Positions 1 to 5,641 of a stretch of DNA of 5,641 nt are shown piece after piece. The position numbers were made by a program, and so were the translations under genes. How positions within the stretch are numbered: position 1 is the stretch's first letter; every line of letters starts with the position of its first letter. Source of the DNA: Cyclobacteriaceae bacterium (GTDB taxonomy: Bacteria > Bacteroidota > Bacteroidia > Cytophagales > Cyclobacteriaceae); contig JAOUKG010000221.1 in the NCBI GenBank assembly GCA_029882725.1, positions 1 through 5,641 of the forward strand, read 5' to 3'. The notes under the pieces are model-generated. The model had not been told where the DNA came from. It made no database searches and saw nothing but the letters and a program-made list of their open reading frames with translations.

Positions 1-1
1 C

Positions 2-2470
2 TATGGTAGCACCCGCGAAAACCTCCTTTCAGTGGAAGCTGTCTTGTCCGATGGGACCACCGTTGAATTCAAAGACCTTTCGGTAAATGAATTCAACAAT
101 AAAATAAATTCAGAAAATCCCCTCGAAGCCAGCCTATACAAACAAATAAACGATATGTTGTCGTCGGAAGAGGTGCGAAACAACATCGATGAACATTTTC
201 CAAAAAAATCAATTCCAAGAAGAAACACCGGATATGCCATTGATCTTTTAAAAAATTCGGCCCCTTTCGGGGGAAGTGAACGCCCGTTCAACTTTTGCCA
301 AATCATTGCAGGTTCTGAAGGCACTCTCGCTTTTATCACCAAAGCACGATTGAAAGTGGAACCCCTCCCCCCTCCGGTTTCGGGATTGATTTGTGTACAT
401 TGCAAATCTATCCACGAATCACTTTTGGTGAACCTTGAAGCATTGAAATTCACCCCCAGTGCTTGCGAACTCATCGATCATTTCATTCTGGAATGCACCA
501 AAGACAACAAAAACCAAATGGAAAATCGGTTTTTCATTGAAGGTGATCCTCAAGCTCTACTCGTTGTCGAATTACACCGAAATAGCGAAGAAGAACTCCA
601 AAGCGATGTTAAAAAACTTACAGAAATCCTTATTGATAAAAATTTAGGCTACCATTACCCTCTGGTTACCGGAAGCGATACAAAAAGGGTTTGGGATTTA
701 CGAAAAGCAGGCCTTGGACTCCTTTCCAACATGCCCGGCGATGCCAAACCGGTACCCGTTATTGAAGACACCGCCGTGGATGTTCAGGATCTGCCCGAAT
801 ATATCACCGAATTCAATGAAAAATTAAAAGAATACGGACTATTCTGCGTGCACTATGCCCACGCCGGTTCAGGAGAACTCCACCTTCGACCTATTCTTGA
901 TCTGAAAACCCAGAAAGGCAACGATCTTTTCCGCCAGGTGGCCATAGATATTGCCCATCTTGTGAAAAAATACAAAGGTTCATTGAGTGGAGAACACGGC
1001 GATGGAAGACTTCGCGGTGAATTTATTCCGTTTATGATCGGTGATAAAAATTTCCAATTGATCCAATCCATTAAAAAAACATGGGATCCCAATGGTATTT
1101 TCAACCCTGGAAAAATTGTCGACACACCCCCCATGAACACCAGTTTAAGGTTTACACCCGGACAAAAAACTGCCGAATACGACACACTGCTGGATTTCAG
1201 CAAAACCAAAGGCATACTGAGGGCCATTGAGCAGTGCAACGGATCAGGAGATTGCCGGAAAACAGAAAAATCAGGGGGTACGATGTGCCCTTCCTATATG
1301 GCCACCCGCGATGAACGGGACACCACCCGTGCCAGGGCCAACATACTTAGAGAAGCTCTCACCCACCCCGAAAATACCGGAGGATTCGCCAGCGACGAAG
1401 GGAAAGAAATCCTTGACCTATGCCTTTCCTGTAAAGGGTGTAAATCAGAATGCCCTTCCAACGTGGATATGGCTAAAATAAAGGCCGAATACATGTTCCA
1501 GTATTACCGCCAAAAAGGAATTAGCCTGAGAAACCGAATCATGGGACATTTCTCTATGCTATACAGACTAGGAAGCCGTTTCAGTACACTGAGCAACCTT
1601 ATAGTCAAATCGACTATATTATCGGGAGTGATAAAAAAAATCACCGGCATTGCCCCCAAAAGAAGCCTTCCCGGGTTCTCAAAAATCACCGTTTCAAAAT
1701 GGTATAAAAAAGAGTATCCCAACATCGCCATCAACAGCGAAAAACAATTGTACTTCTATGCCGATGAATTTACCGACCTCACCGATGCTGAAATCGGCAT
1801 TACAGCCATCAAATTGCTGAACAAACTAGGATACGAGGTGAAATTGCTCGGTAACGAAGAAAGTGGCCGTACTTTCATCAGCAAAGGATTTTTAGATAAA
1901 GCCAAAGTTTGTGCTGAAAAAAATGTAGCCAAATACAAAGATCTCATTTCTGAAAACATTCCCCTGGTAGGCCTGGAACCGTCGGCCATACTTACATTCC
2001 GCGATGAAATACTCGATTTAGTTCCCGACGAAATGAAACCCGAGGCTAAAAAGTTGAGTGCTCACTGCCTCACTTTTGAGGAGTTTATAACGAAAGAATG
2101 GCAAAAGCAGCGCATTTCAAGAGAATCTTTCACAAAAGAACCCGCAGAAATAATCCTCCACGGCCATTGTCACCAAAAGGCAATTTCTTCCGTTTCACAT
2201 GGTAAAAATATCTTGTCTATTCCTGAAAACTATACGGTAAAAGTATTACCCACAGGTTGTTGTGGAATGGCCGGATCCTTCGGTTACGAAAAAGAGCATT
2301 TTGAACTGAGCAATAAAGTAGGTGAACTGGTTTTATTTCCGGAAGTACGCAAGGCTACCGAAAATACCATCATTGCCGCAGCCGGTACAAGTTGTCGCCA
2401 CCAAATTGCAGACGGAACAGGTAAAAAATCCCTGCACCCCGCCGTGATTTTGTGGAATGCATTGGTATAA
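2..2470 (+). CDS. FAD-linked oxidase / Fe-S oxidoreductase fusion (YdiJ or D-lactate dehydrogenase-like), 5' partial
   Basis: This is probably a flavin- and iron-sulfur-dependent dehydrogenase that oxidises a D-2-hydroxyacid such as D-lactate or D-2-hydroxyglutarate. It passes electrons from FAD to Fe-S centres and on to a respiratory acceptor. The frame is open to the left edge (the first visible residues are YGSTRENLL), so the GTG at 32 is internal. 822 residues are visible; full-length relatives have about 950-1020, so the start of the FAD-binding domain is missing. Visible parts, numbered from position 2: the end of the FAD-binding domain (RRNTGYAIDLL, GSEGTLAFITKA) to about residue 125; the FAD-oxidase C domain with HAGSGELHLRP, SGEHGDGRLRGEF and WDPNGIFNPGK (361-371); cysteines 412, 418 and 429; a ferredoxin-type CxxCxxCxxxCP motif (474-484); and a C-terminal cysteine-rich (CCG) domain with HGHCHQKA (720-727), GCCGMAGSFG (from 752) and a final SC (Cys798). 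Substrate is not resolved. No clear terminator follows; only a 4-bp hairpin lies just after the stop codon. Confidence 0.93.
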   Translation, partial: YGSTRENLLSVEAVLSDGTTVEFKDLSVNEFNNKINSENPLEASLYKQINDMLSSEEVRNNIDEHFPKKSIPRRNTGYAIDLLKNSAPFGGSERPFNFCQIIAGSEGTLAFITKARLKVEPLPPPVSGLICVHCKSIHESLLVNLEALKFTPSACELIDHFILECTKDNKNQMENRFFIEGDPQALLVVELHRNSEEELQSDVKKLTEILIDKNLGYHYPLVTGSDTKRVWDLRKAGLGLLSNMPGDAKPVPVIEDTAVDVQDLPEYITEFNEKLKEYGLFCVHYAHAGSGELHLRPILDLKTQKGNDLFRQVAIDIAHLVKKYKGSLSGEHGDGRLRGEFIPFMIGDKNFQLIQSIKKTWDPNGIFNPGKIVDTPPMNTSLRFTPGQKTAEYDTLLDFSKTKGILRAIEQCNGSGDCRKTEKSGGTMCPSYMATRDERDTTRARANILREALTHPENTGGFASDEGKEILDLCLSCKGCKSECPSNVDMAKIKAEYMFQYYRQKGISLRNRIMGHFSMLYRLGSRFSTLSNLIVKSTILSGVIKKITGIAPKRSLPGFSKITVSKWYKKEYPNIAINSEKQLYFYADEFTDLTDAEIGITAIKLLNKLGYEVKLLGNEESGRTFISKGFLDKAKVCAEKNVAKYKDLISENIPLVGLEPSAILTFRDEILDLVPDEMKPEAKKLSAHCLTFEEFITKEWQKQRISRESFTKEPAEIILHGHCHQKAISSVSHGKNILSIPENYTVKVLPTGCCGMAGSFGYEKEHFELSNKVGELVLFPEVRKATENTIIAAAGTSCRHQIADGTGKKSLHPAVILWNALV

Positions 2471-2503
2471 AGGTGATTTTCACTACAAGAACCACTAACA
2501 TAT

Positions 2504-2546
2504 AAGGCGAAGTTTAACCGCAAGGAACGCGAGGTTGATTAAACAC
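2504..2546. repeat. Degenerate AACCGCAA(A)GAACGC-type intergenic repeat
   Basis: This short stretch just after the oxidoreductase gene contains GCGAAGTTTAACCGCAAGG followed by AACGCGAGGTTGATTAAAC. GTTTAA at 2512-2517 and TTAAAC at 2539-2544 form a 6-bp inverted pair. The two halves also resemble each other as direct copies (GCGAAGTTTAA versus GCGAGGTTGATTAA). It resembles a dispersed intergenic repeat with the core AACCGCAAAGAACGC that I recall from Bacteroidota genomes; that match is from memory and unverified. Confidence 0.4.
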
Positions 2547-2583
2547 GGGAGGCATATATTTGTCGCAACTATTTCCAACAATT

Positions 2584-2656
2584 CGAACGACCCCGGAAGC
2601 ATTGCAAATCTATAGACAATCCCACACTCTACACGAACGACCCCAGCGGGGTCGAA
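2584..2656. repeat. REP-like element with GACCCC/GGGGTC hairpin
   Basis: The 11-base word CGAACGACCCC occurs at 2584-2594 and again at 2634-2644, exactly 50 bases apart. The second copy opens a compact hairpin at 2638-2654: the 7-bp arms CGACCCC and GGGGTCG enclose the loop AGC. The first copy has lost its partner arm. The spacer contains AATCTATAGACAATCCC. G/C-rich short hairpins of this kind are typical of REP-type palindromes, which are mobilised in trans by REP-associated tyrosine transposases. No such transposase gene is present here. Assignment to REP elements is inference from the shape. Confidence 0.5.
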
Positions 2657-2711
2657 CTCCCCGATTCCAATCAAAAACCCACACCTTGCACTTGAACATC
2701 TTCATGGCTAA

Positions 2712-2756
2712 TTGTCTGCATCAGGATTTACAAGATTTTAAGATTAACAGGATGGG
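2712..2756. repeat. Short-period CAGGATTTA-type tandem repeat
   Basis: The stretch after TTGTCTGCAT reads as degenerate tandem units of roughly 9-10 bases: CAGGATTTA, CAAGATTTT, AAGATTA, ACAGGATGG. It matches from memory a very common dispersed intergenic repeat in Bacteroidota (CAGGATTTACAGGATTTAAG-like). When translated, that repeat gives spurious NQDLQD-type peptides, and the forward frame here does so too (HQDLQDF). It is non-coding in my judgement. Confidence 0.55.
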
Positions 2757-2764
2757 ATGAGCAG

Positions 2765-2848
2765 GAAGAACACTGGGTTCGTTTACCAGAATATTTCAAC
2801 TTTTTTCTTTGTTTTATGCATATTTATTGATGGAGTTATTTGACAACC
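2765..2848. repeat. Outer direct repeat, copy A
   Basis: This copy aligns with 3771-3853 at an offset of 1,006 bases. The first 67 bases (2765-2831) differ at only four positions, and 39 bases (2793-2831) are identical. The last 17 bases align less well, with one gap, but end in the shared word CAACC. The sequence is T-rich and includes a TTTTATGCATATTTATTGAT segment. Short open frames cross both copies but none has a convincing start or coding character. It is probably a dispersed non-coding repeat, or the boundary of an inserted or duplicated segment. Confidence 0.8.
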
Positions 2849-2910
2849 TTTTATAGGACAAGGCACAAGCGAAAATTTGCGATTTGCGAATTCTTAGGGT
2901 TTCGGACACA

Positions 2911-2994
2911 GGTGATGGAGGGTGGTTCTGGTGGTGATTCTTTTCCTCACCCTCGGTCCCTCTCCATTTCGTACCTCAACAGAGAGGGATGACT
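2911..2994. repeat. Left inverted repeat flanking the DUF559 gene
   Basis: This segment matches the reverse complement of 3513-3638. Matching blocks are GGTGATG (2911-2917), GTGGTGATT (2931-2939), CCTCACCC (2945-2952), the 12-base CCCTCTCCATTT (2958-2969) and a looser match through GAGGGATGACT (ending at 2994). Within it, CCCTCTC (2958-2964) and GAGAGGG (2982-2988) can pair around a 17-base loop. The similarity may reach outward to about 2889 (GAATTC...AGGGTT) but becomes uncertain there. Confidence 0.7.
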
Positions 2995-3051
2995 CCCGAT
3001 TGAAAGATAGTGAAATTTGAAAGGGCTGTTCTTCGATTCTCATTTCTGTGA

Positions 3052-3065
3052 ATTAAACGTTTAAT
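3052..3065. promoter_or_regulatory. Perfect 14-bp palindrome upstream of the DUF559 gene
   Basis: ATTAAACGTTTAAT is a perfect palindrome centred on ACGT and ends 37 bases before the DUF559 start codon. Its length, symmetry and position would fit a binding site for a dimeric repressor or for the encoded protein itself. The surrounding DNA is AT-rich, so chance palindromes are more likely there. No regulator gene is visible. A regulatory role is speculative. Confidence 0.3.
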
Positions 3066-3102
3066 ACGTTCATGCTTTTTATAAAAATTAACATATTCAG
3101 TT

Positions 3103-3471
3103 ATGATTAAAAATGCGCGAATATTGAGAAGAGATTCTACCCTTGCTGAACAAAAGTTCTGGAATCATTTCAGAAACAAAAAGTTTCAAAACCTTAAATT
3201 CAGGAGGCAACATCGGATTATCTGGGCAAATGGTGTGTCTGGCATAAATTATTTCATTACTGATTTCTACTGTGCCAAGCATAAACTAGTCATTGAAATT
3301 GATGGAAGCATTCACGATGAACAAAAGGAACGAGATTTATGGAGAGAAGAAATCCTGAAAAAGCAGGGATACCATATCATGAGATTCAAAAATGAAGATT
3401 TGGAAGAGATGGATAAAGTAAAAATCAAATTAAAGGAATTCATAACAAAATTGACCACAGAAATTATTTAA
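3103..3471 (+). CDS. DUF559 domain protein (Vsr-like PD-(D/E)XK endonuclease fold)
   Basis: This 122-residue protein consists of a single DUF559 domain. The family is related to very-short-patch-repair (Vsr) and type II restriction endonucleases, so nicking or cutting of DNA is possible; activity and target are unknown. Family signatures visible are the N-terminal NARILRRDSTLAEQKFW (4-20), KFRRQH (32-37), the putative metal-binding segment TDFYCAKHKLVIEIDGSIH with Asp54, Glu65, Asp67 and His71, and KKQGYHIMRFKNED near the C-terminus. All expected acidic residues are present and the frame is intact, so the gene looks functional. Compared with my recollection of the family, about nine extra residues (around WANGVSGI, 41-48) lie between RRQH and DFYC. 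The ATG at 3103 is the natural start because family members begin right before the NAR-LR segment. It has no Shine-Dalgarno, only an A-rich leader. It stands alone, framed by inverted repeats. Confidence 0.88.
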   Translation: MIKNARILRRDSTLAEQKFWNHFRNKKFQNLKFRRQHRIIWANGVSGINYFITDFYCAKHKLVIEIDGSIHDEQKERDLWREEILKKQGYHIMRFKNEDLEEMDKVKIKLKEFITKLTTEII

Positions 3472-3512
3472 CAGCACAAACCTTCATAAACCCACAAACT
3501 GGGCAAGTTCAG

Positions 3513-3640
3513 TCACCCCTCTTCCGTTTCGAGGAACGAGAAATGGAGAGGGGAAAGTTCAATTTTTACCGATAAAATAAACACAGAAAAATTGAACGGG
3601 GGTGAGGAAGAAATCACCACGAAAAACATTTCATCACCAC
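3513..3640. repeat. Right inverted repeat flanking the DUF559 gene
   Basis: Read in reverse complement this matches the left inverted repeat (2911-2994): AGTCACCCCTC at the inner end, AAATGGAGAGGG (3541-3552), then GGGTGAGG (3600-3607), AATCACCAC (3612-3620) and CATCACC (3632-3638). It is longer than the left copy because an extra segment of about 45 bases (about 3554-3598) interrupts it. Its inner part folds by itself into a 14-bp stem, 3516-3530 with 3540-3553, with one bulged T and one G-T pair. Lying 45 bases after the DUF559 stop codon and followed shortly by a T-run, this stem might also serve as a transcription terminator. Confidence 0.7.
3557..3597. repeat. Perfect 11-bp inverted repeat (hairpin) inside the right inverted repeat
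   Basis: GTTCAATTTTT (3557-3567) and AAAAATTGAAC (3587-3597) are perfect inverted copies around a 19-base A-rich loop. The segment has no counterpart in the left inverted repeat, so it looks like a later insertion into the right one or a loss from the left. The arm ending in TTTTT could also act as part of a bidirectional terminator for the DUF559 gene. Confidence 0.6.
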
Positions 3641-3770
3641 CTTTTTCTAATAACCCTCACCACTAATTCATACCTCTATTACAACTTTAGCCCCCGAACG
3701 TCAAAAGCAAAACTGATTTTTTGTAATATTGGTGATTTGTATTGTTGTTGTCCTGATGGTGGTGATATGA
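3641..3770. other. AT-rich spacer between right inverted repeat and direct repeat B
   Basis: I see no gene here. The spacer carries further GGTGAT words (3731-3736 and GGTGGTGAT at 3758-3766). The second is an inverted match of ATCACCACC at 3633-3641, so the two could pair. A weak continuation of the flanking inverted repeat (AACCCTCACCACTAATTC compared with 2889-2902) may lie at its left end. Confidence 0.35.
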
Positions 3771-3853
3771 GAAAAACACTGGGTTTGTTTGCCAGAAGAT
3801 TTCAACTTTTTTCTTTGTTTTATGCATATTTATTGATCAATTTTTTGTCAACC
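3771..3853. repeat. Outer direct repeat, copy B
   Basis: This is the second copy of the repeat at 2765-2848. It shares 63 of the first 67 bases, including an uninterrupted 39-base identity at 3799-3837, then a more diverged 16-base tail ending in CAACC. It ends 90 bases before the asnB start codon and so forms part of that gene's upstream region. An open frame beginning MRKTLGLFARRF crosses it, but I judge this to be non-coding because it runs across unrelated repeat elements. Confidence 0.8.
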
Positions 3854-3943
3854 TATTTCAGTACACGACAGAGCGTTGAACAGACCTAAAAAAATCATGC
3901 TACTTTAATAATTCTTTGCCATTTTGCATAAAATTTAGAAACC

Positions 3944-5641
3944 ATGTGTGGAATAACCGGAATTTATGCTTTTAACCTCGTTGGGCAGGTAAACATGATT
4001 AACCTTGCAGCGGCCACTCAGGCACTGGCAAGCCGGGGCCCCGATTTTCAAAATACATTTAACAACACCTTCGTAGGCCTGGGCCACAGGCGACTGTCTG
4101 TTATCGATCTCCGTCCTGAAGCACATCAACCCATGACCGATTCCCTGAATAGGTATTACCTTATCTATAACGGCGAAATTTATAACTACAAAGAACTGAA
4201 GAAACCTTTACAGGAAAAGGGATACGTATTTAAATCTGAAAGTGATACAGAAGTCCTCCTCTACCACCTTATCGAAAAGGGGAAAGAAGGCATTGCCGAT
4301 CTCAATGGGTTTTTCTCCTTTGCCTTTTACGACAGTCAGCAAGACGAAATCCTCCTGTCCATAGATCGCGCCGGGATAAAACCCCTGTACTATCTTTTTG
4401 ATCAGGATAAATTTATTTTCTCCTCCGAAATGAAGTCATTACTTCAATACGGTCTTGAAAAAAAACTTGATGTAGAGGCACTCACCCTGTATTTTCAACT
4501 GAATTACGTCCCGGGCCCCAAATCTATTCTTAAGGGAATTGAAAAACTGAAACCCGGTCATTACATAAAACTCAATCGTCAGATTTTTGAACGAAAACCC
4601 TGGTTTGAATGGAATCTGAATATTTTACAGCAGCCAAAAATAACCCAGTACGATACGGCTCTGGAAAAATTTCGCTCCCTCATGGAGGCTTCAGTTGAAA
4701 GAAGGTTGGTGGCCGATGTGCCCGTAGGGACTTTCCTTAGCGGGGGAATTGACTCCTCGATTATCAGTTTGGTGGCGAAAAAAATCAAACCCGATATCGA
4801 ATCTTTTTCCATCGGATTTGACAAATCTTTTTTTGATGAATCTGATTACGCAAAAGAAGTAGCCGAAAAAATAGGAACCAGGCACCACACATTCACATTT
4901 ACCTATGAAAAATTCAACGAGGTGCTTTTCATGGTCTTGGACTACATTGACGAGCCCTTCGCCGATTCCTCCGCTATCGCCTACTACCTGCTATCGTATG
5001 AAACCAGAAAGTTCTCTACCGTGGCCCTTTCGGGAGATGGTGCCGATGAACTTTTTGGAGGGTACAACAAGCACCTGGCGTTCGCCAAATCCATGAATAA
5101 AAACATAGTCAACACCTCCCTGTATCTCCTCAATCCATTGTTAAAACTGCTCCCCGGTTCACGACACGGAGGAATATTCAACACTTTCAGGCAAATAAAA
5201 AGATATTCCAATGGGTTGTGGAAATCCCCGGAAAACCGGTATTGGGACTGGGCCTCTTTTCAGGATAAGAAAAAGGTGGAAAAGATGTTTCAAAAAGGAA
5301 TTAGACTTCAGGAAAACCCGGATGCATATAATGAAGTAGTGAACTCATATAAGGAATTCATGAAATCCGGTAATGCAGGCCTGGACCACTTTTTACTGTC
5401 TGATATGCAACTTATTTTGCCCTGGGATATGCTCACCAAAGTAGATAGGATGTCCATGGCTAATAGTTTGGAAGTTCGGGTTCCTTTTTTAGATCCCGAA
5501 ATGATTCAATACGCGTTCCAACTCCCCGAGAATTTCAAAATTCAAGGAAATCAACGAAAAAGAATCCTCTACGACGCCTATAAGGAAGAACTTCCTGAAA
5601 GGCTTTATCACCGCCCCAAAAAAGGGTTTGAGGTTCCTCTG
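3944..5641 (+). CDS. asnB: Asparagine synthetase, glutamine-hydrolysing (AsnB type), 3' partial
   Basis: This cytoplasmic enzyme converts aspartate, ATP and glutamine to asparagine, AMP, PPi and glutamate. The N-terminal class II glutaminase domain starts with MCGI, so Cys2 becomes the nucleophile after Met removal; this fixes the ATG at 3944. Other glutaminase residues are SRGPD (30-34), GHRRLSVID (47-55), NGEIYN (76-81) and SESDTE with Asp101. The synthetase domain has the ATP-pyrophosphatase loop SGGIDSS (266-272), SGDGADELFGGY (363-374) and DRMSMANSLEVRVPFLD (501-517). 566 residues are visible, ending in KKGFEVPL; relatives have about 600-640, so some tens of residues lie beyond the right edge. 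All key residues seen are intact. There is no Shine-Dalgarno; the leader AAATTTAGAAACC is A-rich, and I could not identify a convincing promoter. Members of this subfamily also occur in surface-polysaccharide clusters, where the acceptor may differ, so the asparagine role is likely but not certain. Confidence 0.95.
   Translation, partial: MCGITGIYAFNLVGQVNMINLAAATQALASRGPDFQNTFNNTFVGLGHRRLSVIDLRPEAHQPMTDSLNRYYLIYNGEIYNYKELKKPLQEKGYVFKSESDTEVLLYHLIEKGKEGIADLNGFFSFAFYDSQQDEILLSIDRAGIKPLYYLFDQDKFIFSSEMKSLLQYGLEKKLDVEALTLYFQLNYVPGPKSILKGIEKLKPGHYIKLNRQIFERKPWFEWNLNILQQPKITQYDTALEKFRSLMEASVERRLVADVPVGTFLSGGIDSSIISLVAKKIKPDIESFSIGFDKSFFDESDYAKEVAEKIGTRHHTFTFTYEKFNEVLFMVLDYIDEPFADSSAIAYYLLSYETRKFSTVALSGDGADELFGGYNKHLAFAKSMNKNIVNTSLYLLNPLLKLLPGSRHGGIFNTFRQIKRYSNGLWKSPENRYWDWASFQDKKKVEKMFQKGIRLQENPDAYNEVVNSYKEFMKSGNAGLDHFLLSDMQLILPWDMLTKVDRMSMANSLEVRVPFLDPEMIQYAFQLPENFKIQGNQRKRILYDAYKEELPERLYHRPKKGFEVPL

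Noticed and set aside
1..474. 157-residue minus-strand open frame
   Set aside because: It lies opposite the conserved oxidoreductase reading frame and has no family resemblance; it is an antisense shadow.
32..2470. GTG at 32 as the true start of the oxidoreductase
   Set aside because: The same frame stays open to the left edge and encodes family-typical residues (YGSTRENLLS), so the gene begins before the window.
2473..2483. Hairpin GTGATTTTCAC after the oxidoreductase stop as a terminator
   Set aside because: The stem is only 4 bp and no T-run follows, so it is too weak to call.
2560..2760. 66-residue plus-strand open frame
   Set aside because: It starts at TTG, crosses the REP-like hairpin and the CAGGATTTA repeat, and its C-terminal HQDLQDF is the typical spurious translation of that repeat.
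2765..3853. CRISPR array or phage attachment sites for the repeat pair
   Set aside because: There are only two copies about 1 kb apart with no regular spacers, and no integrase or tRNA gene lies nearby.
3602..3889. 95-residue plus-strand open frame
   Set aside because: It spans the right inverted repeat, the spacer and direct repeat B, has no recognisable domain, and copy A of the repeat has no matching start or extended frame.
3855..3943. Promoter for asnB of the Bacteroidota TTTG / TAnnTTTG type
   Set aside because: TTTG words exist at 3915 and 3923, but neither is preceded by TA at the right place, nor by a properly spaced upstream element.
4031..4045. Ser30 instead of the common His in the HRGPD motif of asparagine synthetase
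   Set aside because: This position varies among Bacteroidota homologues as I recall them, while all catalytic residues are kept, so it is not a sign of lost function.

Overview
The window looks like a chromosomal segment of a member of the Bacteroidota, probably Flavobacteriia. This is an inference from three things: the start codons are preceded by A-rich leaders without Shine-Dalgarno sequences, the two metabolic proteins resemble Bacteroidota versions of their families, and the intergenic repeats are of types I recall from that phylum. No search could be run, so the rank is tentative.

Layout. (1) Positions 2-2470 hold the 3' part of a large plus-strand gene for a fused FAD-linked oxidase / iron-sulfur oxidoreductase (YdiJ / D-lactate dehydrogenase-like). 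It is open at the left edge. (2) Positions 2471-3943 are about 1.5 kb of repeat-rich, AT-rich accessory DNA. In order it contains a degenerate AACCGCAA-type repeat, a REP-like GACCCC/GGGGTC hairpin, a CAGGATTTA-type short-period repeat, outer direct repeat copy A, a left inverted repeat, a 14-bp palindrome, a 122-residue DUF559 (Vsr-like endonuclease fold) gene at 3103-3471, a right inverted repeat interrupted by a perfect 11-bp-arm hairpin, and outer direct repeat copy B. (3) Positions 3944-5641 hold the 5' part of a plus-strand glutamine-hydrolysing asparagine synthetase gene (asnB type). It runs off the right edge.

The two edge genes are ordinary oxidative and amino-acid (or surface-polysaccharide) metabolism genes. 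Nothing suggests that they act together, and the accessory island separates them. The most notable structure is the nested symmetry around the DUF559 gene: imperfect inverted repeats of about 85-125 bp on either side, and outside those a pair of direct repeats about 84 bp long, 1,006 bp apart and about 94% identical over their first 67 bp. This is what a small mobile or formerly mobile cassette would look like, but no transposase is present and mobility is inference only.
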